A stretch of DNA of 64,000 nucleotides from Pseudogemmobacter lacusdianii (GTDB lineage: Bacteria; Pseudomonadota; Alphaproteobacteria; Rhodobacterales; Rhodobacteraceae). Each line of letters begins with the position of its first letter. Positions within the stretch are counted from its first letter, which is position 1. Under the pieces are notes generated by a model that was given only the letters and a program-made list of their open reading frames with translations, had not been told where the DNA came from and searched no databases. The DNA is taken from positions 62,001-126,000 of the forward strand of contig NZ_JAVDBT010000008.1 of assembly GCF_030848395.1 (NCBI RefSeq), given 5' to 3'. The position numbers and the translations under genes were made by a program. Shown in pieces: positions 12,986 through 24,200 of this stretch.

Positions 12986-14226
12986 TAGCGGTCAACCTCT
13001 CCGAACACGATATCAAGCGTGGCGATGATGGCCGAAACGTCGGCCAGCTGGTGGCCTTTGGCCAGATAATCCATCGCCTGCAAATGCAGATAGCCCGGCG
13101 CGCGGATCTTCGAGCGATAGGGTTTGTTGGTGCCATCGGCGACCAGATAGACGCCGAATTCACCCTTCGGCGCCTCAACCGCCGCGTAAACCTCACCTGC
13201 CGGGACGTGGAAGCCCTCGGTGTAAAGTTTGAAATGGTGGATCAGCGCCTCCATCGAGGTCTTCATCTCACCGCGTTTCGGCGGGGTCAGCTTGCCGCGG
13301 GCCAGAACGTCGGTCTGGGCCGAGCTTTCGCGCAGTTTGGCGCAGGCTTGCAGGATGATCTTGGTCGATTCCCGCATCTCGGCCATGCGGCAAAGATAGC
13401 GGTCATAGCAGTCGCCATTCTTGCCGACCGGGATCTGGAAGTCGAATTCGTCATAGCATTCATAGGGTTGCGCGCGGCGCAAATCCCAAGCCATGCCCGA
13501 GCCGCGCACCATCACACCCGAGAAGCCCCAGTCCAAAGCGTCTTGCTTCGAGACCACGGCGATATCCACGGTGCGCTGCTTGAAGATCCGGTTTTCGGTC
13601 AAGAGCGTGTCGAGATCGTCGATGAACTTCGGGAAAGCCTCGGCCCAAGTCTCGATATCATCGATCAGTGCCGGCGGCAGGTCTTGGTGCACGCCACCGG
13701 GCCGGAAATAGGCCGCATGCAGACGCGCGCCACAGGCCCGCTCGTAGAAGATCATCAGCTTTTCGCGCTCTTCAAAGCCCCACAGCGGCGGGGTCAGCGC
13801 GCCCACGTCCATCGCACCGGTCGTGAGGTTCATCAGGTGGTTCAGCACCCGGCCGATTTCCGAGTAAAGCACGCGAATGAGCTGCGCCCGGCGCGGCACC
13901 ACGGTGCCGGTCAGCCGCTCGATCGCCAAGCACCAAGCATGTTCTTGGTTCATCGGCGCCACATAGTCGAGGCGGTCGAAATAGGGCAGGTTTTGCAGAT
14001 AGGTCCGCGATTCCATCAGCTTCTCGGTGCCGCGATGCAGCAGGCCGATATGCGGGTCGCAGCGTTCAACGATCTCGCCGTCCAGCTCCAGCACCAGACG
14101 CAAAACGCCGTGTGCCGCAGGGTGTTGCGGGCCGAAGTTGATGTTGAAGTTGCGGATGCGCTGTTCGCCGGTCTCGAAATCCATCGAGCCGTCGTCATAG
14201 GTGTTGCGCCGGATATCGCCGTCCAT
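12985..14226 (-). CDS. nuoD: NADH-quinone oxidoreductase subunit D (NuoD)
   Basis: 413 residues, the 49-kDa-type subunit that lines the quinone site with NuoB. Conserved [16 protein letters not shown] opens the domain (quinone-site His residues), followed by [16 protein letters not shown] and [16 protein letters not shown]-type blocks. The C-terminal DIVFGEVDR is typical. The ATG at 14226 overlaps the nuoC stop (ATGA); one further in-frame codon upstream is not needed. Confidence 0.98.
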   Translation of the reverse strand: MDGDIRRNTYDDGSMDFETGEQRIRNFNINFGPQHPAAHGVLRLVLELDGEIVERCDPHIGLLHRGTEKLMESRTYLQNLPYFDRLDYVAPMNQEHAWCLAIERLTGTVVPRRAQLIRVLYSEIGRVLNHLMNLTTGAMDVGALTPPLWGFEEREKLMIFYERACGARLHAAYFRPGGVHQDLPPALIDDIETWAEAFPKFIDDLDTLLTENRIFKQRTVDIAVVSKQDALDWGFSGVMVRGSGMAWDLRRAQPYECYDEFDFQIPVGKNGDCYDRYLCRMAEMRESTKIILQACAKLRESSAQTDVLARGKLTPPKRGEMKTSMEALIHHFKLYTEGFHVPAGEVYAAVEAPKGEFGVYLVADGTNKPYRSKIRAPGYLHLQAMDYLAKGHQLADVSAIIATLDIVFGEVDR

Positions 14227-14831
14227 CACTTCGCCTCTGCTTTCTGATCACCCGGGAGGATGTATTCCGCCCCTTCCCAAGGCGACATGAAGTCGAACTG
14301 GCGGTATTCTTGCACCAGTTTCACCGGCTCATAGACCACGCGCTTTTGCACTTCGTCGTAACGCACTTCGACATAGCCCGTGGTGGGGAAGTCTTTGCGC
14401 AAAGGATGACCACGGAAGCCGTAGTCGGTGAGGATGCGGCGCAGGTCCGGATGCCCCGAGAAGAGGATACCGAACATATCGAAGACTTCGCGCTCTTCCC
14501 AGTTCGCCGCCGGATGCAGGCCAACCAAAGACGGCACCATCTCATCTTCGCGCACAGCCACTTTCACCCGGATGCGCTGGTTCCGCTGCATCGACAGGAA
14601 GTGGTAGACCACGTCAAACCGCGCCACGCGCTGCGGGTGATCCACAGCGGTAATATCCACGAGCGAAGTGAACTGGCACGAGCTGTCATCGCGCAGATAT
14701 TCGATCAGCGTGGTCAGATGCGCCAGATTGGCGGTCACGGTCAGTTCACCAAAGGCGACCTCGGTGGATTGCACGGCATCCACCTGCTTCAGCGCGATCA
14801 GCGCGCCCAGTTCAAGCAAAGCTTCGGACAT
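14226..14831 (-). CDS. nuoC: NADH-quinone oxidoreductase subunit C (NuoC)
   Basis: 201 residues, the 30-kDa-type peripheral subunit. The signature [13 protein letters not shown], with [18 protein letters not shown] and [13 protein letters not shown] just after, is complete. NuoC and NuoD are separate here, unlike the fused form in Escherichia coli. The gene is 4 bp downstream of nuoB. Confidence 0.98.
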   Translation of the reverse strand: MSEALLELGALIALKQVDAVQSTEVAFGELTVTANLAHLTTLIEYLRDDSSCQFTSLVDITAVDHPQRVARFDVVYHFLSMQRNQRIRVKVAVREDEMVPSLVGLHPAANWEEREVFDMFGILFSGHPDLRRILTDYGFRGHPLRKDFPTTGYVEVRYDEVQKRVVYEPVKLVQEYRQFDFMSPWEGAEYILPGDQKAEAK

Positions 14832-14835
14832 CCGC

Positions 14836-15725
<890 letters not shown>

Positions 15726-15859
15726 GAGATACTCCTTACAGCTGGCCACGGGCGAGCTGCGGGTGCTGGCCACCCGCTTCTACTCTTGGTCCCTCGTTTA
15801 CTCTCGCCCTTTGGCGGGGTCAACGGACCGGGGGTGAAAACCAATGGTTGCACATGCAG

Positions 15860-15873
15860 AAAATGCGCATTTT
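15860..15873. promoter_or_regulatory. 14-bp perfect palindrome upstream of nuoA, operator candidate
   Basis: AAAATGCGCATTTT is a perfect palindrome in the ~250-bp space between nuoA and the next upstream minus-strand gene, about 135 bp before the nuoA start. The surrounding spacer is less GC-rich than the genes and is the natural place for the operon promoter. A transcription factor dimer could bind here. No sigma70 boxes are convincing by eye. The bound regulator is unknown. Confidence 0.4.
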
Positions 15874-15976
15874 GCCGCAGTGCTCCCCTGCGCATTCCGA
15901 GTGTTTTAGTTGGTTATTGAGGGCATTCAATGTGCCACGCCCGGTCGCGGATGACAGACATAGTGTCGCGCGCGAC

Positions 15977-16405
15977 TTAATCGCACCACCCAGCCCGGCG
16001 CCCCCCGTCATAGGGGCGGCCATGGCCCGCTGCCAGCATCATGCGGCTGGCGTTTTGGCCGTCCAAAACCAGATGGACCAGCACGCGGCGGTATTTGTCT
16101 TGGCCGGAAATTTCCACCCGCACCTCTTGCGCCGCATAGATCATCGCCTTCAACGCCTCCTTGGCAGCTTGGGCCAAACGGATTTCAGCCGGGCATTGGC
16201 CCCGCATCTCGGGCGTGTCGATATCCATAATCCGCGCCGCTTGCTGCCCATCAGGGCAGTCCAACCCCAGCGAGTCGCCGTCGATGACATAGGCGACGCG
16301 GCAGCCCTGCCCCGGTTGCACGGGCGGATCGGCCCAGTGCACCAACGCCAACATCCCCAGCACCGTGAGGAAGATATAGGCGACCAAATTCAGATGACGC
16401 AGCAA
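15977..16405 (-). CDS. thermonuclease (SNase)-like secreted protein
   Basis: 142 residues. An N-terminal hydrophobic segment (LNLVAYIFLTVLGMLALV) acts as signal or anchor. CRVAYVIDGDSLGLDC and ARIMDIDTPEMRGQCP match the staphylococcal-nuclease-like fold (calcium/substrate Asp and the IDTPE block), and a YRRVLVHLVLDGQNASRMML block follows. The full active-site Arg-Glu-Arg triad is not clear by eye, so activity is uncertain. It lies 2 bp after the DegT-type gene and probably ends its operon. Confidence 0.7.
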   Translation of the reverse strand: MLRHLNLVAYIFLTVLGMLALVHWADPPVQPGQGCRVAYVIDGDSLGLDCPDGQQAARIMDIDTPEMRGQCPAEIRLAQAAKEALKAMIYAAQEVRVEISGQDKYRRVLVHLVLDGQNASRMMLAAGHGRPYDGGRRAGWCD

Positions 16406-16407
16406 GC

Positions 16408-17646
16408 CTATTGCACCTGCGGCGCGGTTGCGGCCTCAACCTCATCGGCCTGCCCGATGCGCAAAACCTCGGCGCGCAAGATACGGGCGATTTGCGCGGC
16501 ATCCTCGGGACTGAAGGTCAGCGGCAAGCGCAGATCGATGAGGCCTGCAAGGATGCGGTCGGTCTGCGGACAGGATTGTGCGCCCGCGTAGCGCCAATGC
16601 ACATAGCGGCTGGTGAAGGCGACGGGATCGCCCGCGCCGAACCATTTCAGCTCAACTCCGCGCGCAGCAGCGGCGGCGAGAAGCGCCACAATGCGCGGCT
16701 CCTCCCAATCGGGGAGCAGGAATTGGAACGAAGACCCGACATAGGCCTCTTCCTCGGGACGCGGGATCAGGCGCAGGCCGGGGGTGGCTTGCAAGCCTGC
16801 CTCAAGGGTTTGGTAAAGTGCGGCCCAGCGTTGGCGGCGCTCAGCCAGCATGGCGATTTGCGGGCGCAGGATCGCCGCCCGCAGATTGTCCATCCGCCCG
16901 GAAACATTGGGAATATCGAGCTTGATCGCCTCAAACACTTCGGGCTCCGGTGCTGCGGGATGCTTGCCGTAAAGCATGTAAGAGCCCGACAAGAGCACCA
17001 TCTTCGCAGCGATCTGCGGATCATCGGTGATCAAAAGTCCACCCTCGCCCGAGTTCATATGCTTATAGGTCTGCGTCGAATAGCAGGCGACCGTGCCGTG
17101 CCGACCACTGGCGATCCCGCGCCACTCCGCCCCCATTGTATGGGCGCAATCCTCAATCACCGTCACACCAAGGCGCGCACAAAACGCCATCAGCGCCTCC
17201 ATATCGCAGACGTGGCCGCGCATATGGGAGAGCAGCAAGAGCTTCGCGCCCGAGGCTTTCGCTTGCGCCTCCAAATCGGCAAAATCGATCACCAGATCCG
17301 CAGTGATCTCGACAAAGACCGGACGGCCCCCGGCGGCGGCAATCGCTCCCGGCACGGGTGCCAAAGTGAAAGCATTGGTTAGGACCGGATCGCCCGGCGC
17401 CATACCGCAAGCCCGCAAAGCACAGCCCATCGCATAACCGCCCGAGGCGACGGCAAGGCAATATTTCGCCCCTGTAAAGGCGGCAAATTCCACCTCGAGC
17501 AAAGCGGCCTCCGCCGTCTCACCCGGCACGGTATTGTAGCGATGCAGCCGCCCGTGGCGCAGGACCGCCAAAGCCGCCGCAATCCCCGCCTCCGAGATCG
17601 GCTCTTGCTGGGTGAAACTGCCGGTAAAGACCTCAGCCGTGCTCAT
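16408..17646 (-). CDS. DegT/DnrJ/EryC1/StrS-family aminotransferase
   Basis: 412 residues. The fold-type I PLP enzyme family is shown by EVEFAAFTGAKYCLAVASG near the N-terminus, VIEDCAHTMGAEWRGIASG (PLP-pyridine Asp) and YSTQTYKHMNSGEGGLLITD with the Schiff-base Lys. Relatives aminate keto-sugars or make 3-amino-5-hydroxybenzoate, but the neighbours here (an MFS exporter with 4-bp overlap and an SNase-like protein) give no sugar pathway. The substrate is therefore unassigned. Confidence 0.82.
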   Translation of the reverse strand: MSTAEVFTGSFTQQEPISEAGIAAALAVLRHGRLHRYNTVPGETAEAALLEVEFAAFTGAKYCLAVASGGYAMGCALRACGMAPGDPVLTNAFTLAPVPGAIAAAGGRPVFVEITADLVIDFADLEAQAKASGAKLLLLSHMRGHVCDMEALMAFCARLGVTVIEDCAHTMGAEWRGIASGRHGTVACYSTQTYKHMNSGEGGLLITDDPQIAAKMVLLSGSYMLYGKHPAAPEPEVFEAIKLDIPNVSGRMDNLRAAILRPQIAMLAERRQRWAALYQTLEAGLQATPGLRLIPRPEEEAYVGSSFQFLLPDWEEPRIVALLAAAAARGVELKWFGAGDPVAFTSRYVHWRYAGAQSCPQTDRILAGLIDLRLPLTFSPEDAAQIARILRAEVLRIGQADEVEAATAPQVQ

Positions 17647-18926
17647 TCCGGACGCCCCCCTGCGGCTTCAATGCGGCGCTCATGCCGGATCAGCACGAAC
17701 AGCCAAACCCAGATCGCCGCAAGGATGAATGCCGCAGTGCGATAGGCGATATCGGGGTTCTGCACCACGCGGCCCTCATCCATGAAATGCGCAAACAGCA
17801 ACGCAAAGAACAAAGTGCCCAAGAGCATGGCGATATTGGTGATGGCCGAGATGCCGCCCTGCAACTCGCCTTGCGCATCCTCGGGCACCCGGCGGGTGAG
17901 GATCGCGGTCAGGATCGGATGCACGAACCCTTCAGGCCCATGCAACAGCGTCAGGATCAGCACGGCGACCACGCCGGTGGCCAGCCAGCCATAGCCCGCC
18001 ACAACAAGCACCGAGGCCGCAAGCCCAAAGAGAATCGTATTATATTCGCCAAAGCGCTTGGTCACCGGTCCGGTGAGGAAGGCCTGGCAGACCGCCGAGA
18101 CCAGACCAAAGGCCGCTAAGGTCAGCCCGACCATCTGCTCGGACCAGCCGAATTTCGCGATGCCCCAGAAGGACCAGACCGCCGGGTAAACCGCGGTGCC
18201 AAAGAAATAGACCCCCATCAGCAGGCACAAGGGCAAGACGCCGCGATAGGTAGAGAAGACCTTGAAGGCTCCAAAGGGATTGGCGCGCATCCATTCAAAC
18301 TTGCGCCGGCTTTCCAAGGGCAGCGACTCGCGCAGCACAAACCAGCCATAGGCGAAATTGGCCAATGAGATCGCGGCGGCAACCCAGAACGGCACCCGCG
18401 CGCCAAAGCCGCCCAAAAGACCGCCAATCGCCGGGCCAATGATGAAGCCCACACCAAAGGCCGCGCCCATCAGGCCAAAAGCGCGGGCGCGCTCTTCGGG
18501 GGCGGTGACATCGGCAATATAGGCCGAAGCGATGATCCAGCTGGAGCCGCAGATGCCTGCGATCACCCGGCCGATGAAAAGCCATACCAGATTGGGTGCC
18601 CAAGCCATCAGGATGAAATCCAAGCCCAGCCCGAAAATTGCCAGCAAAAGCAATGGCCTGCGCCCGTAGCGGTCTGAGAGGTTGCCCATGAGCGGCGCAA
18701 AGGCGAATTGCGCCAGCGAGAAGGCGGCGAACATCCAGCCGCCGATCCATGCCGCCTCGCCGATGCCAACATGGCCCACATCTTCGATCAGCTTTGGGAG
18801 CACCGGCATGATGATGCCAAAGCCCACCATATCTAGAAAAACGGTTACCAAAACGAAGATCACCGCATGGCGCGCAGCCGCGGGCGTTTGGTCAGAGGCG
18901 GCGGGGGTTTCGGCGGATGTGTTCAT
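17643..18926 (-). CDS. MFS transporter, TCR/Tet-type drug efflux family
   Basis: 427 residues, 12 predicted transmembrane helices. MFS motif A is seen as [14 protein letters not shown] after helix 2, and motif C-like [12 protein letters not shown] in helix 5, pointing to a drug/proton antiporter of the TetA type. The start is taken at ATG 18926 ([12 protein letters not shown]); nine further in-frame codons exist upstream. The stop overlaps the aminotransferase start by 4 bp, so export of that enzyme's product is conceivable. True tetracycline efflux is not implied. Confidence 0.85.
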   Translation of the reverse strand: MNTSAETPAASDQTPAAARHAVIFVLVTVFLDMVGFGIIMPVLPKLIEDVGHVGIGEAAWIGGWMFAAFSLAQFAFAPLMGNLSDRYGRRPLLLLAIFGLGLDFILMAWAPNLVWLFIGRVIAGICGSSWIIASAYIADVTAPEERARAFGLMGAAFGVGFIIGPAIGGLLGGFGARVPFWVAAAISLANFAYGWFVLRESLPLESRRKFEWMRANPFGAFKVFSTYRGVLPLCLLMGVYFFGTAVYPAVWSFWGIAKFGWSEQMVGLTLAAFGLVSAVCQAFLTGPVTKRFGEYNTILFGLAASVLVVAGYGWLATGVVAVLILTLLHGPEGFVHPILTAILTRRVPEDAQGELQGGISAITNIAMLLGTLFFALLFAHFMDEGRVVQNPDIAYRTAAFILAAIWVWLFVLIRHERRIEAAGGRPE

Positions 18927-19151
18927 GGCCGCAGGCATAGGCCCGCACGGCAAGATTTGTCAAACCCAGCACCGACACGCGGTGATGACGGAATTTGTCA
19001 TTGGTCAGGCCCGCCGCTTTGGCGCATCTTCACAAGCAAGGCAGAGACGGCCCCAACAGCTCGACGCTGGGATAGCCCCCTGCACCACGATTGTCGCTTT
19101 TCCCCCTGTGATCCCGGCCCTTCATGCTGGGAGTAAGAAAGGATCGTCCCG

Positions 19152-19520
19152 ATGCGCTTGAAATCTTTCCTGACCCGCCCCGTTCTCGCTGGCTTTGTTG
19201 CGCTTAACCTTGGGTTTGCCGCCTTGCCCGCCCGCGCCGATCTTGTGATCCAAGGGCGTGCTGCGCAGGCGCTGCATTGCTCGGCCATGCTCTATATGGT
19301 CTCTGAGCAGCTCTATAACGCTGGCTATATGAACCGCTCCGAGCTGAACTGGGCCCAAGGCGCTGCGGTGAAAATGCTCGATTATGTGCCGGGCACCGAT
19401 GACCAAAAGGTCGCCGCCATGGGCCAACGCTTTGACAAGATCAGCCGCACTCGTTCGCTTGAAGGGCTGATGCAGGAATATAATGACACCTCGACCTGGT
19501 GTCAGAAACATTTCCTTTAA
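19152..19520 (+). CDS. small secreted protein of unknown function
   Basis: 122 residues with a signal peptide (MRLKSFLTRPVLAGFVALN to ALPARA). The mature ~95 residues are helical with two cysteines (LHCSAMLYM and TWCQKHFL), likely a disulfide. It stands alone, 225 bp after the divergent MFS gene and convergent with gph. I do not recognise the family; similar small periplasmic proteins occur in Rhodobacteraceae. Confidence 0.6.
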   Translation: MRLKSFLTRPVLAGFVALNLGFAALPARADLVIQGRAAQALHCSAMLYMVSEQLYNAGYMNRSELNWAQGAAVKMLDYVPGTDDQKVAAMGQRFDKISRTRSLEGLMQEYNDTSTWCQKHFL

Positions 19521-19529
19521 AGCAATGGC

Positions 19530-20204
19530 TTAGCGCTGGTCGAGCAGCTGGCGCGCCAGTTCGGGCAATTGCTCAAAATGCTCCAACAACGCATCGGGCT
19601 GCAGGCGAGACACGCCTGCGCCCTCATGCCCAAAGGTGACCAAAGCGATCGGCACACCTGCCGCGCGGGCGGTGCGGTAGTCGGTCTCGGTATCGCCCAA
19701 CAGCATGCTGCGCGGCGCGTCACCCGCTTGGCGCACCGCCAGATGATAGGGCGCGGCATCGGGTTTGCGCACCGGCAAAGTATCTGCCCCGACCAAAGCG
19801 CCGAAATAATCGCGCACATGCAGCGCGCGCAGCAAAGTCTCGGCCAGCCCCTCGGGCTTATTGGTGCAAACCGCCAGCGCACGCCCCTCCGAGCGCAAAG
19901 TCTCAAGCGCCGCGACAACGCCGGGATAGAGCACGGTATGCACGCAAATCGCATCGGCATAGGCGGTCAGCAGCGGCTGATACCAGCGGTTCACCACCTC
20001 TTCATCGACCGGCCCCAGACGGCCCAGCCCGCGCCGCAGCATCGCCCGCCCGCCGTTCAGCGCCTCTTGCGCATCCTCGGGGCCGAGCTGATCGCCCACC
20101 CCCATGGCCCGAAAACAACTGTTGGCAGCGGCCAAGAGATCGCCCGAGGTATCGGCCAAAGTGCCGTCGAGATCGAAGACCACACAGCTCGACGCTTGCA
20201 ACAT
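19530..20204 (-). CDS. gph: phosphoglycolate phosphatase-type HAD hydrolase
   Basis: 224 residues. HAD motif I is VVFDLDGTLADTSG, motif II AVCTNKPEGLAETLL, and motif III/IV MLLGDTETDYRTARAAGV. These fit Gph, which removes phosphate from 2-phosphoglycolate produced by DNA repair or photorespiration. It is divergent from glmU with ~85 bp between, an arrangement seen in related genomes. Substrate specificity within HAD phosphatases cannot be read by eye. Confidence 0.85.
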   Translation of the reverse strand: MLQASSCVVFDLDGTLADTSGDLLAAANSCFRAMGVGDQLGPEDAQEALNGGRAMLRRGLGRLGPVDEEVVNRWYQPLLTAYADAICVHTVLYPGVVAALETLRSEGRALAVCTNKPEGLAETLLRALHVRDYFGALVGADTLPVRKPDAAPYHLAVRQAGDAPRSMLLGDTETDYRTARAAGVPIALVTFGHEGAGVSRLQPDALLEHFEQLPELARQLLDQR

Positions 20205-20288
20205 CTCGAAACTCTCCGTTATTCGCAGCCCCTTGGCGGCACCCTACGCCCCGCGTAGAACGTCATCACAAAAAAAGGAAGGGGCAGC

Positions 20289-21638
20289 ATGCAGGTCTCA
20301 CTGATCATCTTGGCGGCGGGCCAAGGCTCGCGGATGAACTCGGACCTGCCAAAGGTCTTGCACCGCGTGGCCGCCGCCCCGCTTTTGCACCACGCGATGA
20401 GTGCTGCCCGCAGCCTTGAACCTGCGCGCACCGTTGTGGTCGTAGGGCATGGCGCTGATGAGGTTCGCGCCGCGGCCGAGCGCTTTGATCCGCAGGCCGA
20501 GACGGTGCTGCAAGCCGAACAGCTCGGCACCGGCCATGCCGTGGCACAAGCCGCCCCCTTGCTGGCCGAGGCGCCGGGCGAGGTGATCGTGCTTTACGGC
20601 GACACGCCCTTCATCCGGCCCGAGACCTTGCAAGCCATGCTGGACGCCCGCGCGCAGCATGATGTGGTGGTTCTTGGCTTTAATGCTGCAAATCCAGGCC
20701 GTTACGGGCGATTGCTCACCCAAGGTGAGAGCCTTCTGGCGATCCGCGAATATAAAGACGCATCGGATGAAGAACGCGCGATAAGCCTCTGTAATTCCGG
20801 CGTTATCTGCGCTTCTTCGAAGAACCTCTTCACACTGGTCGCTCAGCTTGGCAATGCCAATGCGGCGGGTGAATATTACCTGACCGATGTTGTAGAACTC
20901 GCTCGCGCCGACGGTCAATCCGCCGGTGTGGTGATCTGCGATGAGGCGGAAACGCTTGGGATTAACACCCGCGCAGAACTGGCTGATGCAGAAGCGAAAT
21001 TCCAAAATCGCGCGCGGGCTGAGGCTTTGGAAAATGGCGTCACCCTGACCGCACCCGACACGGTTTACTTCGCGCTCGACACTTTCATTGGCCGCGACGC
21101 GATCATTGGCCCGAATGTCATCTTTGGCCCCGGTGTCACCATTGAATCCGGCGCCGAGATCCGGGGCTTTTGCCATCTTGAAGGCGCCCATGTCAGCCGC
21201 GGCTCTGACGTTGGCCCCTTTGCCCGCCTGCGCCCCGGCGCTGAACTGGCCGAGCATGTGCATGTCGGCAATTTCGTTGAGATCAAGAACGCCATCCTCG
21301 ACGAAGGCGTCAAAGTCGGCCATCTGAGCTATATCGGTGATGCCGATATCGGCGAGCGCACCAATATTGGCGCGGGCACGGTGACCTGCAATTACGATGG
21401 GGTAATGAAGCACCGCACCCGCATCGGCAAAGACGTTTTCATCGGCTCGGACACCATGCTGGTCGCCCCGGTGAGCATTGGCAATGCGGCGATGACCGGC
21501 TCGGGTTCGGTGATCACGCAAGATGTGCCGGCCGAGGCCTTGGCGCTTGGCCGCGCTCCGCAGGTGACGAAACCCGGCCTTGCGACCCGGTTGATGGACA
21601 AATTGCGCGCGATCAAAGCCGCAAAAGCGAAAGGCTGA
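20289..21638 (+). CDS. glmU: bifunctional UDP-N-acetylglucosamine pyrophosphorylase / glucosamine-1-phosphate N-acetyltransferase
   Basis: 449 residues. The N-terminal uridyltransferase half opens with LIILAAGQGSRMNSDLPKVLH, with YGDTPFI and a GYGRLL-like GRYGRLL block. The C-terminal left-handed beta-helix holds hexapeptide repeats (from about residue 250) and the acetyltransferase region YIGDADIGERTNIGAGTVTC and NYDG. The two activities turn GlcN-1-P into UDP-GlcNAc for peptidoglycan and lipopolysaccharide. It is followed by glmS after 3 bp, so two steps of the pathway are co-transcribed. Confidence 0.97.
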   Translation: MQVSLIILAAGQGSRMNSDLPKVLHRVAAAPLLHHAMSAARSLEPARTVVVVGHGADEVRAAAERFDPQAETVLQAEQLGTGHAVAQAAPLLAEAPGEVIVLYGDTPFIRPETLQAMLDARAQHDVVVLGFNAANPGRYGRLLTQGESLLAIREYKDASDEERAISLCNSGVICASSKNLFTLVAQLGNANAAGEYYLTDVVELARADGQSAGVVICDEAETLGINTRAELADAEAKFQNRARAEALENGVTLTAPDTVYFALDTFIGRDAIIGPNVIFGPGVTIESGAEIRGFCHLEGAHVSRGSDVGPFARLRPGAELAEHVHVGNFVEIKNAILDEGVKVGHLSYIGDADIGERTNIGAGTVTCNYDGVMKHRTRIGKDVFIGSDTMLVAPVSIGNAAMTGSGSVITQDVPAEALALGRAPQVTKPGLATRLMDKLRAIKAAKAKG

Positions 21639-21641
21639 ACC

Positions 21642-23459
21642 ATGTGCGGGATTGTCGGTGTGCTGGGCCATCACGAGGTGGCGCCACTTCTGGTCGAAGC
21701 GCTGAAACGGCTGGAATATCGCGGCTATGACTCGGCGGGGATTGCGACGGTGAACCAAGGCCAGCTCGACCGCCGCCGCGCGGTGGGCAAGCTGGTGAAT
21801 CTCTCGGATCTCTTGGTGCATCAACCGCTTGCGGGCAAAGCAGGCATTGGCCACACCCGTTGGGCGACCCACGGCGGGCCCGAATTGCGCAACGCCCACC
21901 CCCACCGTGCCGGCCCCGTGGCTGTGGTGCACAATGGCATCATCGAGAACTTCCGCGCTTTGCGCGAAGAGCTGGCCGCCGATGGCTATGCGCAGGAATC
22001 CGAGACCGATACCGAGACCGTCGCCCTGCTTGCCAAGCGCGAGATGGACCGCGGTGCCGCTCCGGTTGAGGCCGCCCGCCTCACCCTCAAACGCCTGCAC
22101 GGCGCTTTTGCTTTGTGCTTCCTCTTCGACGGCGAAGAAGACCTGATGGTCGCCGCCCGCAAAGGCAGCCCGCTGGCCGTGGGTTGGGGCGAGGGAGAGA
22201 TGTTCATCGGCTCGGACGCCATTGCATTGGCGCCGATGACCGACCGGATCACCTATCTGGAAGAGGGCGATTGGGTCACCGTAACCCGCGCCGGCGCGCA
22301 GATTTTCGACGCACAAGACCAGCCGGTCGCGCGCCCCGAGACCCGCGTTCAGCTGGACGCGACCCGGATCGAAAAGGGCGGCTATAAGCATTTCATGGCC
22401 AAAGAGATTGCCGAGCAACCGCTGGTGATCGCCGATGCTCTGCGCCATTACACCGGCGGCGGGCAAAGCCTGCGCCTGCCCGAAGAGCTTGATTTTGCTA
22501 GCATTGACCGCGTGACCTTGGTCGCTTGCGGCACCGGCTCTTACGCCTGCCATGTGGCGAAATACTGGTTCGAACAGATCGCTGGCCTGCCCGCCGAGAT
22601 CGATATCGCCTCGGAATTCCGCTACCGCGACCCGGTGCTTTCGCCTGCCTCGATGGCGGTCTTTGTCAGCCAATCGGGCGAGACGGCGGATACTTTGGCC
22701 GCGCTCCGCTATGCCACTGGCAAGGTCGCGCAGGTGGTCTCGGTGGTGAACGTGCCGACCTCCTCGATCGCGCGCGAGGCCGATCTTGCACTTCCGATCC
22801 TTGCCGGGGTTGAGGTCGGGGTTGCCTCGACCAAGGCCTTCACCTGCCAGCTCACCGTTCTGGCGCTAATGGCGCTGAAAGCGGGCCTCGATCGCGGGCG
22901 GCTGACGCCGGAAGCGGTGGCCAAGCAGCTTGCCGTTTTGGGCACATTGCCGGGCCTGATGAGCGCGACTTTGGGCCTATCAGACGCCGTGGCGCAGGTC
23001 GCAACCGATCTGGCCAAAGCGCAAGACATCCTTTTCTTGGGGCGCGGAACCATGTTCCCGCTTGCCATGGAGGGAGCCCTTAAACTTAAAGAAATAAGCT
23101 ACATACACGCCGAAGGTTATGCATCAGGTGAACTGAAGCACGGCCCCATCGCGCTGATTGATGCCCAAGTGCCGGTGATCGTTCTGGCCCCGAAAGACGG
23201 GCTTTTCGAGAAGACCGTCTCCAACATGCAAGAGGTGATGGCGCGCAACGGCAAGGTGCTCCTGCTCTCAGATGCCGCAGGCATTGCCGAAGCCGGCGCG
23301 GGCACTTGGAAGACCCTGACCCTGCCGCAGGTGGACCCGCTCTGGGCGCCGATCCTCTATGCGCTCCCCGCCCAACTTCTGGCCTATCACACCGCCATTG
23401 CCAAAGGCACCGATGTGGACCAACCCCGTAACCTTGCCAAATCGGTGACTGTCGAATGA
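21642..23459 (+). CDS. glmS: glutamine-fructose-6-phosphate aminotransferase (isomerizing)
   Basis: 605 residues. Mature Cys1 follows the initiator (MCGIVGVLGHHEVAP), heading the N-terminal glutaminase domain with HTRWATHGGP. Two SIS sugar-isomerase domains show CGTGSYACH and SQSGETADTLAAL; the C-terminus NLAKSVTVE is canonical. It makes glucosamine-6-P, the committed step to UDP-GlcNAc, and pairs with glmU just upstream. The stop overlaps the next gene by 4 bp. Confidence 0.98.
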   Translation: MCGIVGVLGHHEVAPLLVEALKRLEYRGYDSAGIATVNQGQLDRRRAVGKLVNLSDLLVHQPLAGKAGIGHTRWATHGGPELRNAHPHRAGPVAVVHNGIIENFRALREELAADGYAQESETDTETVALLAKREMDRGAAPVEAARLTLKRLHGAFALCFLFDGEEDLMVAARKGSPLAVGWGEGEMFIGSDAIALAPMTDRITYLEEGDWVTVTRAGAQIFDAQDQPVARPETRVQLDATRIEKGGYKHFMAKEIAEQPLVIADALRHYTGGGQSLRLPEELDFASIDRVTLVACGTGSYACHVAKYWFEQIAGLPAEIDIASEFRYRDPVLSPASMAVFVSQSGETADTLAALRYATGKVAQVVSVVNVPTSSIAREADLALPILAGVEVGVASTKAFTCQLTVLALMALKAGLDRGRLTPEAVAKQLAVLGTLPGLMSATLGLSDAVAQVATDLAKAQDILFLGRGTMFPLAMEGALKLKEISYIHAEGYASGELKHGPIALIDAQVPVIVLAPKDGLFEKTVSNMQEVMARNGKVLLLSDAAGIAEAGAGTWKTLTLPQVDPLWAPILYALPAQLLAYHTAIAKGTDVDQPRNLAKSVTVE

Positions 23460-24124
23460 CCCCCTTTGAAGAGCTTTTGTCGCGCGAAACCCCCGAGCGT
23501 GCGGCGGAAGCTGCCGCCTATCACAAAGCCCCTCGCCGCTATCTGGGCCTGACCACGGCTGAACTGGCCGAGCTGGTGCAGGGCTGGCGCGACGCTCGCT
23601 CGGTTGAAGAGCGCGTGGCTTTGGCCGATGAGCTGTGGCAAAGCGATGTGCATGAGGCGCGGATGGCGGCGGCCAAGCTTCTCGTGCAGGCGCGGATCCG
23701 GCCGGACGCGGGCGTTTGGGCGCTGATCTGCGCTTGGGTGCCGCAGCTTGACGCTTGGGCGATCGCCGATGCTGTGACGGATGCCGGTGCGCGGCGGCTG
23801 GTGGCAGATCCAACCCGGCTTGACGAGGTTGAGGCTTGGACCGGTTCCGAGCATCTTTGGTCCCGCCGCGCGGCCCTCGAGATGACGCGGCCTTGGGCCA
23901 AGCTCAGCAAGGTGAAGCCCGAGGATCTGGCGATCCGCGAGCGTGTGCTGGCTTGGGCCGAGACCTACACGACGGACCGCGATTGGTTCATCCAAAAATC
24001 CCTCGCCGATTGGCTGCGCGATCTGTCGAAACATGACCCCGAACGCAGCCGGTTGTTCCTTGAAGAGCATGGCGAGAAGATGAAGCGCTTTGCCCGCAAA
24101 GAAGCCGGCCAGCATCTCGGATGA
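23456..24124 (+). CDS. AlkD-like DNA alkylation repair protein
   Basis: 222 residues of all-helical HEAT-like repeats. The pattern (LVQGWRDARSVEERVALADELW, DLLVAD-like RRLVADP, LWSRRAALEM, DWFIQKSLADWLRDLSKHDP) is typical of the AlkD alkylpurine glycosylase superfamily. The DWFIQK-type motif is the most diagnostic piece. Catalytic Asp identity was not confirmed. It overlaps glmS by 4 bp. Confidence 0.8.
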   Translation: MTPFEELLSRETPERAAEAAAYHKAPRRYLGLTTAELAELVQGWRDARSVEERVALADELWQSDVHEARMAAAKLLVQARIRPDAGVWALICAWVPQLDAWAIADAVTDAGARRLVADPTRLDEVEAWTGSEHLWSRRAALEMTRPWAKLSKVKPEDLAIRERVLAWAETYTTDRDWFIQKSLADWLRDLSKHDPERSRLFLEEHGEKMKRFARKEAGQHLG

Positions 24125-24200
24125 GCGCCTGACGGCGCAAGCTTTTGTCTCGCCTCTGCGCGCCTCGCGGCGCGCAACCGGCTCGGGCGGCCTCCGGTGG

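Noticed and set aside
20298-22673. 791-codon minus-strand open frame over glmU/glmS
   Set aside because: Shadow of two well-conserved plus-strand genes.
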